Assembly (NCBI RefSeq): GCF_038502225.1
Contig: NW_027196428.1
Coordinates: forward strand, 27,789-91,788
DNA: 64,000 nucleotides
From: Cherax quadricarinatus
Lineage: Eukaryota > Arthropoda > Malacostraca > Decapoda > Parastacidae
Reading direction: 5' to 3'
Shown: positions 46,459-57,290 of the stretch, piece after piece
Position numbering within the stretch: the stretch's first letter is position 1
How the letters are laid out: every line of letters starts with the position of its first letter
The notes under the pieces: generated by a model
What the model saw: the letters and a program-made list of their open reading frames with translations, nothing else
What the model was told of the DNA's origin: nothing
Database searches by the model: none
Position numbers and translations under genes: made by a program

Positions 46459-47453
46459 TGGGGTTGACCTGGTTGGGAGGCTTCTATAGAAAGTTGTGAG
46501 GGAGGCTGTATTAGATCTTCTTCCTGGGTCTGGGATCTCCTGTCTGTCTTCTCCATCCCCTCTCTTTCCTCCTTTCGCCTTTGTACCATCTCTCTCAGTT
46601 TCTTCCTTTCTTCTTGTGTTCTGTCGCGGTCGAGATACACCCTCCTGTATGCCGTCATGTCCCTTAATCGTGCTTTCTCCTGCAGTATCCTGGTCCGAGT
46701 CGCTTCTGCCTTGAAGGTCACTCTCACTGGCCGGGTTCTTTTTTTTACAAACCCCCCTATTCTCCGAAAATTTTCCAGCTGGGTCATATCGTCTTCTCCT
46801 ATTGCTTTCATGATGCTTTCAATTGCTTTTCTTTCCCCTTGTTTTCTTGCTTCATATGTTTCCCCTTCGACTTCCTGGAGCCCATACACAAAGACTGACC
46901 TCACCCTTTCATTCTCCCACTGCATATCCCTGTGTATCCCCTCATTTAATTTGGTTTCCTCCACTGCAGCTTTCCTTTCATCAGTTTCACTGGCTAATGT
47001 ACTTGGGCTCAGTGGCCTGTCATTTTCCCTTCTCGGCTTTCCTTGGGCTCTGTTGTTGTCTGTTAGGGCCTCCACATAAAGCTTAGCTCTTTCATTTGCT
47101 ACAGTCTCCTCTGATAGAGCATCTCCATGCAGTTGTGCCCCTTCTTTCCCTACAGTCCCCTTATTTGTGGCTGAGGTAGCAGTCTCTGTTGTCAATCCCA
47201 AAATGTTTAGTTCTTTAGGCTGTTTCAGATTTTTCAATTCCTCTTCTAAACTCTGTATCCTAGCTTCTGCTGCTTTGACATGCACCTCCCACTTCCTGCT
47301 TTCCATATCTATCCTTTCTTCCATTCTCATGCTAAGTTCTTCTAGTTTCTTTTCCCATTCATGATCCCTTTTTATAAGCTCTGCTGCCCAATCTTCCTTT
47401 GCATTTTCCTCCTCCTGTCCCTTGGTTTTTCTTGTTGCTCTCTGGCAACCCAT
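46440..47453 (-). CDS. CR1-like LINE D ORF1, intact RNA-binding protein
   Basis: 337 residues from an ATG at 47453 (Met-Gly-Cys-Gln-Arg-Ala). A charged coiled coil covers about residues 25-80 (KKLEELSMRMEERIDMESRK, IQSLEEELKNLKQ). A Glu/Lys-rich linker follows. The RRM-like part around residues 185-285 has RVRSVFVYGLQEVEGE, FRRIGGFVKKRTRPVRVTFK and RRVYLDRDRTQEERKKLREM. The tail is Gln/Pro-rich. LINE ORF1 proteins of this layout trimerise and coat element RNA. It overlaps the ORF2 frame at its 3' end, and the same two-ORF order is seen in LINE B. Intact coding in both ORFs marks this copy as the most recent insertion of the stack. Confidence 0.85.
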   Translation of the reverse strand: MGCQRATRKTKGQEEENAKEDWAAELIKRDHEWEKKLEELSMRMEERIDMESRKWEVHVKAAEARIQSLEEELKNLKQPKELNILGLTTETATSATNKGTVGKEGAQLHGDALSEETVANERAKLYVEALTDNNRAQGKPRRENDRPLSPSTLASETDERKAAVEETKLNEGIHRDMQWENERVRSVFVYGLQEVEGETYEARKQGERKAIESIMKAIGEDDMTQLENFRRIGGFVKKRTRPVRVTFKAEATRTRILQEKARLRDMTAYRRVYLDRDRTQEERKKLREMVQRRKEEREGMEKTDRRSQTQEEDLIQPPSQLSIEASQPGQPQCNQTL

Positions 47454-48290
<837 letters not shown>

Positions 48291-48898
48291 GGTGCCTATA
48301 TCACCTGCTTATAGTGAGTTAATCGCCTTGTTCAATGGATTACCATTTGCTAAACCTTATTGAATACTTGAGTGCCTATTCTTTATCGTGCTATGAGAGT
48401 TAGACCATTCACATTCAGCTTGGCGGTTAATTGGAACCTGGACCCCACACCCAAACAACCACTCATAGGTGATACAGTACTTGTAGTGCAGCTGTAGCAG
48501 TGTAGATTGTCCAGGTCGATGTGACGTCCTGGAGTAGATCCAGCTCGATGTACGTCCTGGCGTAGATCCACCTCAATTTCTTCTCGTTAATAATGTACCC
48601 TATTCACTGTATTTCTTTCACTGGTCACACTATTGTTTCACTTTATTAAAATCTTGGGTGACACTTGGCAACGCCGCCTTCACACTAGCCTGCGCCACGA
48701 CGCTTTTATTTTCCAGATCACTTTCAAAATTGTGGCTCTCCCCACACTTGTGTGGCTCAGGCAATTAAAAAAAAACACTTCTAGGATTGTTGACTACCCT
48801 GACACACTTAGCAACCCTTGCAGAACACTTAGTAGCCCTCAAAAACACTTAAATCCCCGGAGCACCGACGGCGTGACTAGCCCGCTCGCTGTCCCTAC

Positions 48899-48900
<2 letters not shown>
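48291..48900. other. Intron 3 sequence, nothing identified
   Basis: Unassigned sequence with two short direct repeats (AGATCCAGCTCGATGTACGT-like, 48517-48570). No exon boundaries or recognisable element. Confidence 0.45.

Positions 48901-48942
<42 letters not shown>
48901..48942. repeat. (GT)n microsatellite
   Basis: About 42 bases of GT dinucleotides. Confidence 0.93.
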
Positions 48943-48945
<3 letters not shown>

Positions 48946-48959
48946 TTCTCTAAACATTC

Positions 48960-49140
48960 TTGATGAATAAAACACTTGTGCAACATCTGAGCGTCAATAC
49001 TGTGGAAATGTTTTGCCAGCCAGTGGTTTCATCGGTCCTATGCAGAGGAGAATGTTAGAAGATACGGAAGCATTTGAGGTAATCAGTCACTCAATGAAGA
49101 TACCCAAATGTTGCACATGCGTCTTATTCATCAACATCTC
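48960..49140 (-). mobile_element. Diverged copy of the hammerhead-bearing element
   Basis: Carries GAATAAAACACTTGTGCAAC and TTTTGCCAGCCAGTGGTTTC, the degraded equivalent of the motif at 2442-2467. The far end, GTTGCACATGCGTCTTATTC, is an inverted partner of the near end. It lies 60 bases upstream of the exon D acceptor. Confidence 0.55.
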
Positions 49141-49201
49141 GGCTTTGTTAAACATTTTTACTAAAAATTCATATAAATGACTTTACAATATATTTCTTCA
49201 G

Positions 49202-49600
49202 CACTTCCTGCATGCACTGCAGGCAGAGAATCATCGAGTGAGGCCAGAAGACTATGTACTTAGTGAAGGCATTGCCCACCTTGTGAAGAGTTTGAGAGGT
49301 GAAACCCCATGGCAGACCAGCTGGCCCATCCAATCCCACACTGATCTCACCTCACTCATGGTTTTGGCTGCCACTAACAACTGCCCCCTGACAGCTTCCT
49401 TCCTGAGGCAGGCAGGAGGCAAGGCCTTCCTGCAAGACCAGTTTGGTAAAACTCCCTTACACGCAGCACTGGACACTTACAACTGGAATCTTGCCACGTT
49501 GATGGTAAAGAACATAGGAGCGTGTATGTACATCCCTGACTCCTCAGGCAGACTGCCTGTTGATATGTTGCCCTCACAACACAGAAATCAGCTGGAATTG
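49202..49600 (+). CDS. Ankyrin-repeat exon D of the ankyrin-cGLR gene
   Basis: An internal exon of 133 codons. Acceptor TATTTCTTCAG ends at 49201; donor GTAAGA begins at 49601. Both are phase 0. It starts His-Phe-Leu-His-Ala-Leu, passes through a divergent ankyrin unit (DYVLSEGIAHLVKSLRG, SLMVLAATNNCPLTASFLRQ with AGG turn), a canonical one (KTPLHAALDTYNWNLATLMV) and the start of another (DSSGRLPVDMLPSQHR). Reading from exon C into this exon keeps the repeat register. The frame stops 12 bases into the intron, supporting the donor. It is followed by a short 421-bp intron, most of which is a SINE, then the catalytic exon. Confidence 0.85.
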
Positions 49601-49613
49601 GTAAGATATTGAT

Positions 49614-49918
49614 AATAATAATATTTTTTTTACTACTAGTACATGTAAAAGTTATACAGACCATAGCTGACATCAATGACATACTACTATATAGAAAGTC
49701 GGTTGTTATGCAGAGCATTTCGGGCAAATTAGGTCTGTTTTGTCCCAGGATGCAACCCACACCAGTCCACTAACATCCAGGTATCCAGTTAACTGACGGG
49801 TGAACGTAGATAATCAGTGTAAAAAAAAAATACGTCCAATGTTTCCACACCTTCGCCGGGAATCGAACCCGGACCCTCACCATGTGAAGTGAGAGCTTTT
49901 GCCATCAGGCCACGGGGC
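49614..49918 (-). repeat. tRNA-derived SINE filling intron 4
   Basis: Minus strand begins with a tRNA-like head: A box TGGCCTGATGGCAAAAGC and B box GGGTTCGATTCCC. A body follows with GGTTGCATCCTGGGACAAAA and GTATGTCATTGATGTCAGCT, ending in a TTATTATTATC tail. About 305 of the 421 intron bases belong to it, and it lies antisense to the host gene. Same family as 29231-29545 but better preserved. Confidence 0.85.
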
Positions 49919-50021
49919 ACCTCTTCTGGAAGCTACATTGTCTAATTTAATCCTAGTATACATATACATTTCCTTCCTAATTAACAGAGATGTATTCAAT
50001 TATATTTTTAATCAATTCCAG

Positions 50022-51758
50022 GACATCTTCCGTCAAGAAAGGCAACAGTTAGAAGAGTTAGTTGAGAAAGCTAAGGATAAAGAAGATATGGACCAGCTAC
50101 AAGAAGTTCTGGATGAGTTTGATTCTCTATTCACAAGATACTGTGCAAATCCTGCTATTGCCAAAACTCGGCTACCTTCAACAGCATCTCCACAAGAACA
50201 TGCTATTCATGCCTACGGTCTTCTTGTGTCTTGCCGACGAGGACTATTACAGCTGGCATACCTTCTGGTCACAGTGGGTGGCCTTAATGTTGACACTGTG
50301 CTTGATGGAACACACGACTCTACCGGCCTTCACGAAGCTGCTTCCCATGGTAACTCTGGTTGCTTGGTTTTGCTGCTCAGTCTGGGTGCATCTGCTATAA
50401 AACAAGACCGTTATAAACATACACCAGCCCACTTTGCTGCCATGTTTGGTCATAACACAACTTATCAGCAGTTAGAGGTGTTCATGAGGAAGCATCAGCC
50501 TGTGAGCAAAGCAGGAACAACACCTACGGACATAGTATTTAATTTTAAAGAATATTTACATCGTTATTTGAAGACGGATATCGATTCGGGCGAAACATTT
50601 GTTTTCAATCAACCGTCTGAAGCCATTAAAAAACTCCTAAATTTGACCAATATTAGAGATCTAACAAGACAACTGGATGATATCAGAGTTGACTTTTGTA
50701 AAGGCGAAGCTAAGCAAGTTAAAGATGGCGTTATTAAAGAGGTTCAGAATATTTTGGATGAAGTGAGTTCTATTGATAAGCTTTATGAAGGTGAACTTAT
50801 CACTGTAGGGAGTTCGTCAGATGGAACCCGTCTGTATGCACCAGATGAGTATGACTTAAGTGTTGTGCTATCAAACGTTCCAGAAATCAGAATAGAGATT
50901 ATCGAGCAGGATGCACACCAGACAGCTCTGAGTGGACACAGGCTAAGACTTCGTGTCAAGACAGATCACCCCAGCCTGCATGGGAAGAATTTAATAAATA
51001 ACTTCTATGAATTAGTGAGGAGCTGTCTTGAGAAGCATACGATCAAGTGTAGTCATCTTAGTTTGGTACCTCCAGGTGTAACAAGAACTCAGGTAGGCAT
51101 TGCAATAGCCTTTGCTTGGCAGGGCAAGGAGTATCCTCTTCTGTTGATTGGTATAGACTTAGTTCCTGTGTTGGCTGTGCCATGGCCAGCAGAGGTGAGT
51201 AGGCCTCCACTCACTCCTGAAAGCATCAATCAGGTGTACCTTAGTAACACAGCTGACGGGGAGTGGAGGTGTAGTTTTGCCGGTGCTGAGGCAGAGGTCC
51301 TGAAACAACTAGACTCACAGGAACGCCGTGTTTATCTGGCCTGCAAAACTCTTCTCTCTTACCTGAAGGCTGACCCTTGGATGCCCCGGGAAGTAAAGGC
51401 CAACTACACATGGTGGGACTCAAGGAAGTGGAAAATCATGATTCCTGCTGGATTTGCAATGAAGAACAGCTTTCTAAATCAACTTCAACGAAAACGTGAG
51501 GAAAAAAATAAATGGCGAGATGAAGACCTCATCCAGATAATCATCACTATCTTAAGAGACATGTGCCAAGACTTTTGTGATCCAACAAATAAAATAGAAT
51601 CTTTAGTACCAGCCAAGATACATGCCTATTTTGGCGGTGAGTTTGAGAAACCCAAGACAGGAGAAGGTGCTCCTGAGATTATTAAAATCCTCAGAGAACT
51701 TGAAAAACCACAGAACAAACCTGAAAACGAATCCTGGAGCTGGTGTTCTCTACTATAA
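50022..51758 (+). CDS. Terminal exon E: coiled coil, ankyrin repeats, Mab-21/cGAS-like nucleotidyltransferase, CaaX end
   Basis: Last exon, 578 codons plus TAA, phase-0 acceptor AATTCCAG ending at 50021. Residues 1-40 form a Glu/Gln/Leu coiled coil. Ankyrin-type units run about 57-180 (STGLHEAASHGNSGCLVLLL, HTPAHFAAMFGH). Residues ~200-545 match the Mab-21 family that includes cGAS and animal cGLRs. A GSS motif is at 263-265. Ala-Pro-Asp-Glu-Tyr-Asp supplies Glu276 and Asp278 with the spacing of the first two metal ligands of cGAS, and Asp379 in GIDLVPVLAVPWP supplies the third. The C-terminal lobe has EWRCSFAGAEAEVL, LACKTLLSYLKADPW and GFAMKNSFLNQL. No cGAS-type zinc-thumb Cys cluster is seen. 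The protein ends Cys575-Ser-Leu-Leu, a CaaX box whose Leu predicts geranylgeranylation. Cyclic-dinucleotide synthesis is inferred from family, not shown; the ligand is unknown. Confidence 0.85.
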   Translation, partial: DIFRQERQQLEELVEKAKDKEDMDQLQEVLDEFDSLFTRYCANPAIAKTRLPSTASPQEHAIHAYGLLVSCRRGLLQLAYLLVTVGGLNVDTVLDGTHDSTGLHEAASHGNSGCLVLLLSLGASAIKQDRYKHTPAHFAAMFGHNTTYQQLEVFMRKHQPVSKAGTTPTDIVFNFKEYLHRYLKTDIDSGETFVFNQPSEAIKKLLNLTNIRDLTRQLDDIRVDFCKGEAKQVKDGVIKEVQNILDEVSSIDKLYEGELITVGSSSDGTRLYAPDEYDLSVVLSNVPEIRIEIIEQDAHQTALSGHRLRLRVKTDHPSLHGKNLINNFYELVRSCLEKHTIKCSHLSLVPPGVTRTQVGIAIAFAWQGKEYPLLLIGIDLVPVLAVPWPAEVSRPPLTPESINQVYLSNTADGEWRCSFAGAEAEVLKQLDSQERRVYLACKTLLSYLKADPWMPREVKANYTWWDSRKWKIMIPAGFAMKNSFLNQLQRKREEKNKWRDEDLIQIIITILRDMCQDFCDPTNKIESLVPAKIHAYFGGEFEKPKTGEGAPEIIKILRELEKPQNKPENESWSWCSLL

Positions 51759-51763
51759 AATTT

Positions 51764-51815
51764 CGCTGTATAGCCCTTGTGGCTTAGCGCTTCTTTTTGA
51801 TTATAATAATAATAA
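51764..51815 (-). repeat. 52-bp retroelement tail inserted just after the stop codon
   Basis: Flanked by perfect 13-bp direct repeats TACTATAAAATTT (51751-51763 and 51816-51828); the left copy contains the stop codon TAA (51756-51758). The insert, CGCTGTATAGCCCTTGTGGC onward ending in (ATA)n, is the 3' end of a dispersed element related to 2166-2345. Confidence 0.88.
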
Positions 51816-51828
51816 TACTATAAAATTT

Positions 51829-52739
51829 AATTATCAAATGTATAGTATGTTATACATACGACTTATCATAATGTTTATGTCTATGTTACAAGAAAATTTT
51901 TTGTGTTAACTGTATATATTTTTAACTTACTGCAGAGTCTAAAATTAAACAGCCTAAATATTGAAAAATAATTTTGATATTGAAATGCCTTTTTTTTTTT
52001 TTTGGTCAGATGGAGATAAATATGAATGAGTATATGTAAGAGACTATATATATTTCTGAGAAAGTAGGTGAGTGTCTCAAGACTCTTATGTCTTTAATTA
52101 TATATAAAACATAAAATTCAGTTCTTTTACTGGAAATAATTTGATTTAATTTGCTGTTTTATTTTCCACTGGGAAACAAACTTTATTTTCAATGGTGTCT
52201 CACAATAAAGGGCAAATTCAACTATTCAGTTACTGTAAATATTTTTATTTAGTGGACTAGAAAGATAACAAAAGGGGAGTAAATGTCTAAAGCCAAGAGA
52301 AGAGATTAATAAGACCGGGTGATTATCAGCACTTGACTCAGTTTCTCGTATCATTCATCTTAATGTTACAGAACGTGCAGCATCACTTTACATCCATAGG
52401 TTAGTCAACAACAATAATCTGTATTCACCAATTTGCAACACAGTTCTGTCCATACTGACACTGAATTCGCACCATGCTTACTCGTGGCCATGAATGAAAC
52501 AAATTACAGCATAGACTTTTTTGTCAAATAACCGGTGATTATTCAGAGTAAAGCTGCTGTACTTTACACTTCACTAAAAAAAAAAAAATCCCAAAAGTCG
52601 AAAAAGCTGGAGTTATTCTATCATCCAGACGATCATATTGCTGCCGGGTATTATGGATCACTTGGTTCATGTCCACCATCTCCTTACACCAGGTTGAACC
52701 AGGTGCTAACTTTATAAATAACAAAAAAAAGCACAATAC
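51829..52739 (+). other. 3' UTR and downstream flank of the ankyrin-cGLR gene
   Basis: A/T-rich sequence without coding or obvious repeats. A candidate polyadenylation signal AATAAA lies at 52204-52209, about 446 bases after the stop. The transcript end cannot be fixed from sequence alone. Beyond ~52300 nothing is identified. Confidence 0.4.
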
Positions 52740-52860
52740 CGTGACTGGAACGATACACAAATAACCCACACATAGAAGAGAGGAGCTTACGACGACGTTT
52801 CGGTCCGATTTGGACCATTTACAAAGTCACACTAACTTTATCAAAAATCTTAAAACTTCT
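52740..52860 (-). mobile_element. Fragment with a hammerhead-like half-motif
   Basis: Minus strand carries GGTCC-AAATC-GGACC-GAAAC-GTC-GTC: a stem-loop, then GAAAC and a GTC repeat that would give a minimal stem III with a GUC cleavage triplet. The CUGAUGA box is replaced by TTTGTAAAT. I recall the consensus (CGACGACGTTTCGGTCC) as a common decapod repeat. Confidence 0.45.
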
Positions 52861-52879
52861 TTCCATGTGTTTGTTTCAG

Positions 52880-53690
52880 TTATTCTTACACACACACTCC
52901 AGGGGCCAGGAGCTATGAATTGACCCCTGCAACCACAAATAGGTGTACACATGAGGAATTTCCTGCACGAGGTTCAGTGGAAAAGAACTGGTCGGAAAAT
53001 CAGTAAACGAAATGGACTACGTGACACCAAAATGCAAGAAGGTAGAGAGGTTTGTACCAATAGCAACAAATAATGGGAAGACCAACACGAGTCCTTGGTT
53101 CACCCAAAGATCTAGAGAGGCCAAAACTAGGTCTGGTACAGAAGATAAAAGACCCAGGAAAATAAGGAGATTAGCCGAAGAGCCAGAAACTAATATACAA
53201 AATGACATATCATCGAAAGCCAAGTCTGACTCGAAGTTGTTACACAGCCACATCAGAAGGAAAACAACAGTCAAGGACCAGGTAATCAGGCTGAGGAAGG
53301 GAGGGAGATCACAAACAACTGAGAAGTATGCAAAGAGCTCAACCTGAGATTTAAAGAAGTATTTACAATGGAGACAAAGGACCCCAGAGAGTCTGAATGG
53401 TGGGGTACACCAACAGGTGCTGAACACGATATGCATAACCAAGGAAGAGGTGAAGAGGCTGCTAAGTGAACTAGATTCCTTGAAGGCAATGGGACCAGAC
53501 ATCTCTCCCTGGGTCCTGAGGGAGAAGCAGAGGCAGTGCGTGCCACTAACGGTAATCTTCAACACATCTTTCGAAAAAGGGTGACTACCCAATGTGTGGA
53601 AGACAGCAAATGTAGTCAGTTTTTAAGGAGACACACACAACATTAAACTGCAGACCAGTGTCACTGACATGTATAATATGTAAAGTCATG
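52880..53690 (+). mobile_element. CR1-like LINE fragment, plus strand (linker/RT fingers)
   Basis: Begins with a family 3' tail (CTGCAACCACAAATAGGTG, 52926-52946) of one truncated copy. Then plus-strand 53012-53347 encodes the linker (TSPWFTQRSREAKTR, KLLHSHIRRKTTVKDQVIRL), and the RT fingers continue in other frames to 53690 (KRLLSELDSLKAMGPDI-like, TLKCHT region). Diverged by about a fifth from LINE D by eye. It is interrupted by the SINE cluster and resumes at 54457. Confidence 0.75.
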
Positions 53691-53699
53691 GAGATGATG

Positions 53700-54456
53700 A
53701 CTCACAAAATCGTAATGACACGATTGCAAACAAACCATACCCTGGCCGGGATTGAACCCGCGGTCAGAGAGTCTCAAAACTCCAGCCCGTCGCGTTAGCC
53801 ACTAGACCAGCTAGCCACAATAAGATTCGTCCAACTAGGTATATTTCTACACAATAGGAAGGTTAGCACAGGCACCACTGTGACCACAAATGCAAGTTTT
53901 TACAGACGAATCTCCATCTTGCAATCGTGTCATTACGATTTCGTGAGTCATGTTGACGGCAGTGAAGAGACTTGAGCTAGAGTTCGTCACGGCCACGCTA
54001 GCTGGAGATTCGTCTGTAAAAACTTGCATTTGTGGTCACAGTGGTGCCTGTGCTAACCTTCCTATGGTGTAGAAATATACCTAGTTGGACGAATCTTATT
54101 GTGGCTAGCTGGTCTAGTGGCTAACGCGACGGGCTGGAGTTTTGAGACTCTCTGACCGCGGGTTCAATCCCGGCCGGGGTATGGTTTGTTTGCAATCGTG
54201 TCATTACGATTTCGTGAGTCATGTTGACGGCAGTGAAGGGACTTGAGCTAGAGTTCGTCACGGCCACGCTAGCTGGAGATTCGTCTGTAAAAACTTGCAT
54301 TTGTGGTCACAGTGGTGCCTGTGCTAACCTTCCTATGGTGTAGAAATATACCTAGTTGGACGAATCTTATTGTGGCTAGCTGGTCTAGTGGCTAACACGA
54401 CGGGCTGGAGTTTTGAGACTCTCTGACCGCGGGTTCAATCCTGGCCGGGGTATGGT
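53700..54456. repeat. tRNA-SINE cluster: one inverted and two tandem copies
   Basis: Two tandem units of about 265 bp (53924-54188 and 54189-54456) run from CAATCGTGTCATTACGATTT to the tRNA-like part with A box TAGCTGGTCTAGTGGCTAAC and B box GGGTTCAATCC. To the left, 53720-53920 is an inverted partial copy, so the cluster folds back. The tandem units are almost identical, showing recent duplication. It is inserted in the CR1-like LINE fragment. Confidence 0.85.
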
Positions 54457-55135
54457 TCATGGAGATGATCATCAGGAGAAGAGTGGTGGAGCACCTAGAA
54501 AGGAACGAGCTTATCAACAACAACCAGCTCGGTTTCAGAGAGGGGAAATCCTGTGTCACAAACCTATTGGAGTTTTACGACAAGGTGACGGCAGTAAGAA
54601 GAGGGAGGGGTTCGTAGACTGCATTTTCTTGGAGTATAAGAAGGCTTTAGACAGTTCCACACAGGAGATTAGTGCAAAAGCTAGAGGATCAGACAGGTAT
54701 TACAGGAAAGGCACTGCAGTGAATCAGAGAATACCCGACAGGAAGGCAAGAGCAAGTCATAGTATGTGACGAGGTGTCTGAGGGGCGCCTGTGATGAGCG
54801 GAGTTCCACAGGAGTCAGTCCTAGGACCAGTGCTGTTTCTGGTATGATTATATGATGGAAGGGGTAGATTTAGAAGTATCCCTGTTTGCAGATGATGTGA
54901 GGCTAATTAGGAGAAGTCAACTGGATGAGGATCAGGCAGGACTGCAAAGGGATCTGGATAGGCTGCATGCCTGGTCCAGCAAATGTCTCCTGGAGTTGAA
55001 CATCACCAAGTGCAAAGTCATGAAGATTGGGGAAGGGCAAAGAAGAATGCAGACAGAGTGCAGGCTAGTGGGCAAGTGACTGCAAATCTCACTTAAAGAA
55101 AAGGATCTTGTGATAAGTATAATAATGAGCACATC
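54457..55135 (+). mobile_element. CR1-like LINE fragment, continuation (RT)
   Basis: Reads from the RT fingers (MEMIIRRRVVEHLERNELIN equivalent) through 54852-55079, which encodes VDLEVSLFADDVRLIRRSQL and SSKCLLELNITKCKVMKIGE. Frameshifts throughout. With 52880-53690 it forms one old copy split by the SINE cluster. Confidence 0.75.
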
Positions 55136-55740
55136 AACTAAATAATTGTTGCATGGAACGTAGAGCAGTTGTTGATGGGATGGGGGATTACAGGTGGACG
55201 TGACTGTTTTAACAGAATGACTCCAACACCAGTAGGATTCTGAAGAACTGAGGTACTGGGATCCTCTGACAACCACAACGCTTTCGAAGCAGTAGAGTCG
55301 CCAGTCATGAACCACAATAAAACTTTGGTGGGTTATAACTGGAAAACGATTGGAAGATGGTATGCAGCTGATTGCATGTCAGCTTTTAAAACATTTAGAA
55401 GTGATGAGGACAAAAAACTGACAACGTTACACTACGCAAGTCCTAATTAGGTCAGGTTGAATTACCAGAATAAAACCCTAAACAAGAGTGAAGCTCCTAA
55501 ATAAAAAGCAATATATTCTTAAACAGCAGTGGATTAGATACATACTTGATGGAAGTTGAAAGCCAAGTGACTGTCAACTGGGTTGAGGGACACACAACTC
55601 CCACCGGGCGGAGAATGGAAGGGGAAGAGGGAGTCGCGGTACCGATGCACACACCTAACAGAGCAAGCTTACTGCCCAACAAACTACCACCACCACCATT
55701 CATATTTCCACTCCTATCTTATGAACCTTTCCCTCACAGT
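55136..55740. other. Unassigned sequence
   Basis: Sequence with TGTTGCATGGAACG and ACTCCAACACCAG but no ORF with recognisable features. Probably degraded repeats. Confidence 0.4.
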
Positions 55741-55985
55741 CAAGCATAAAAGGAAACTAGAGAAGGTGCAAAAGTTTGCAACAAGACTGGCACAAAGGGG
55801 TATGTCCAATGAGGAGAGGTTAAGGGAAATCAACCTGACGACACTGGGGGACAAGGTGAATAGGGATACGATGTTCCAGAGACAGGACACAGCAACAAGG
55901 GATCACAATTGGAAATTGAAGACTTAGATGACTCACAGGGATATTAGGAAATACTTCTTCAGTCACATAGTTGTCAGGAAGTGGA
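55741..55985 (+). mobile_element. CR1-like LINE C-terminal fragment
   Basis: Encodes KLEKVQKFATRLA, MSNEERLREINLTTL and DIRKYFFSHIVVRKWKSLES, the C-terminal domain of the CR1-like family, in two frames. Confidence 0.75.
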
Positions 55986-55989
55986 AGAG

Positions 55990-57290
55990 TCTGGAGAGTG
56001 ACAGCAAGGAAATGAGTGAGTTACTCAAGTCCCAGTATCACTCGGCTTATAGCGAGACACTAAACAGACTGAGAGTCAAAGACCTAAATGAATTTTTTAT
56101 GAGACAGAATTTGGTAGACACACACCTACCTGATATTATCCTGATGCCAAATGACTTCGAAAAGGCGATGAATAACATGCCCATGCACTCTGCCCCAGGC
56201 CCAGACTCGTGGAACTTCGTGTTCATCAAGAACTGCAAGAAGCCCCTATCACGTGCTTTTAACATCCTGTGGAGAGGGAGTTTTAGTTAGTTTAATATGT
56301 TTATTATGCACCCCATACCCATCCTGTGGGCGGTAGTCAAAAGATTACAGAGGTACATAATGGGTCCAGTGACTGGACCCCAAAGTTATGATAGCTGAAC
56401 TAGTTACAAAGGTAATGAACTCCAGGTAGATCTGGTCACAATCATGGCAAGTTACAAAGGTAATGAATCAGCCTCACTCCTATACATGGTTACAGTCATG
56501 AACAAATTACAAAGTAATGAACCACTGATACGTCCACACCTGGTCACAATTGTAACGAGCTATAAATACAAATATTAAGTGGGTCATACACCCACACGAG
56601 TGAGCGCGCACACACACACACGTGGTAATACTTTATTTACAGCTAGCTAGTTTTAACATCCTGTGGAGAGGGAGCATGGACACTGGGGTCGTCCCACAGT
56701 TACTAAAAACAACAGACATAGCCCCACTCCACAAAGGGGGCAGTAAAGCAATAGCAAAGAACTACAGACCGATAGTGCTAACATCCCATATTATAAAAAT
56801 CCATGGCAGCATGGGTTTAGAACAGGTCTCTCCTATCTGTCCCAACTACTGAACCACTATGACAAGGTCCTGGATACTCTAGAAGACAAACAGAATGCAG
56901 ATGTAATATACACAGACCTTGCAAAAGCCTTTGACAAGTGTGACTATGGCGTAATAGCACACAAAATGTGATACAGTAAAAGTCAGTAAATGAATCTATA
57001 ATTTCCCAGCAGAACACAAAGAGTAGTAGTCAACAGAGGAGAGTCTGAGGCGGCTACAGAGAAAAGCTCTGTTCCACAAGGCACAGTACTTGCCCCATCC
57101 TGTTCCTCATCCTCATATCAGACATAGACAGGGATATAAGCCACATTGCAGTATCTTCCTTTGCAACGACACCCAAATTTGCATGACTCCAGGCGGACAT
57201 CAACCAAATCTTTAAATGGGCTGCAGAAAACAATATGAAGTTCAATGATGATAAATTCCATTTACTCTGATATGGAAAACGTGAGGAAAT
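55990..57290 (+). mobile_element. LINE of the CCCH family, RT region, split by an insertion
   Basis: Plus strand encodes KEMSELLKSQYHSAYSETLN, NMPMHSAPGPDSWNFVFIKN and, after the insertion at 56281-56650, SMDTGVVPQLLKTTDIAPLH, YTDLAKAFDKCDYGVIAHKM and part of the palm. It corresponds to the ORF2 at 33483-35636 and extends further C-terminal than that copy. Frameshifts and stops. Confidence 0.78.
56281..56650 (-). mobile_element. 370-bp retroelement insertion with 24-bp target duplication
   Basis: Perfect 24-bp direct repeats at 56257-56280 and 56651-56674 (starting TTTTAACATCCTGTGG) bound the insert. It begins with the complement of the AATAAACATATTAAAC tail found in the palindrome at 26947-28744. 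Long duplications of this sort are typical of target-primed reverse transcription. Confidence 0.88.
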
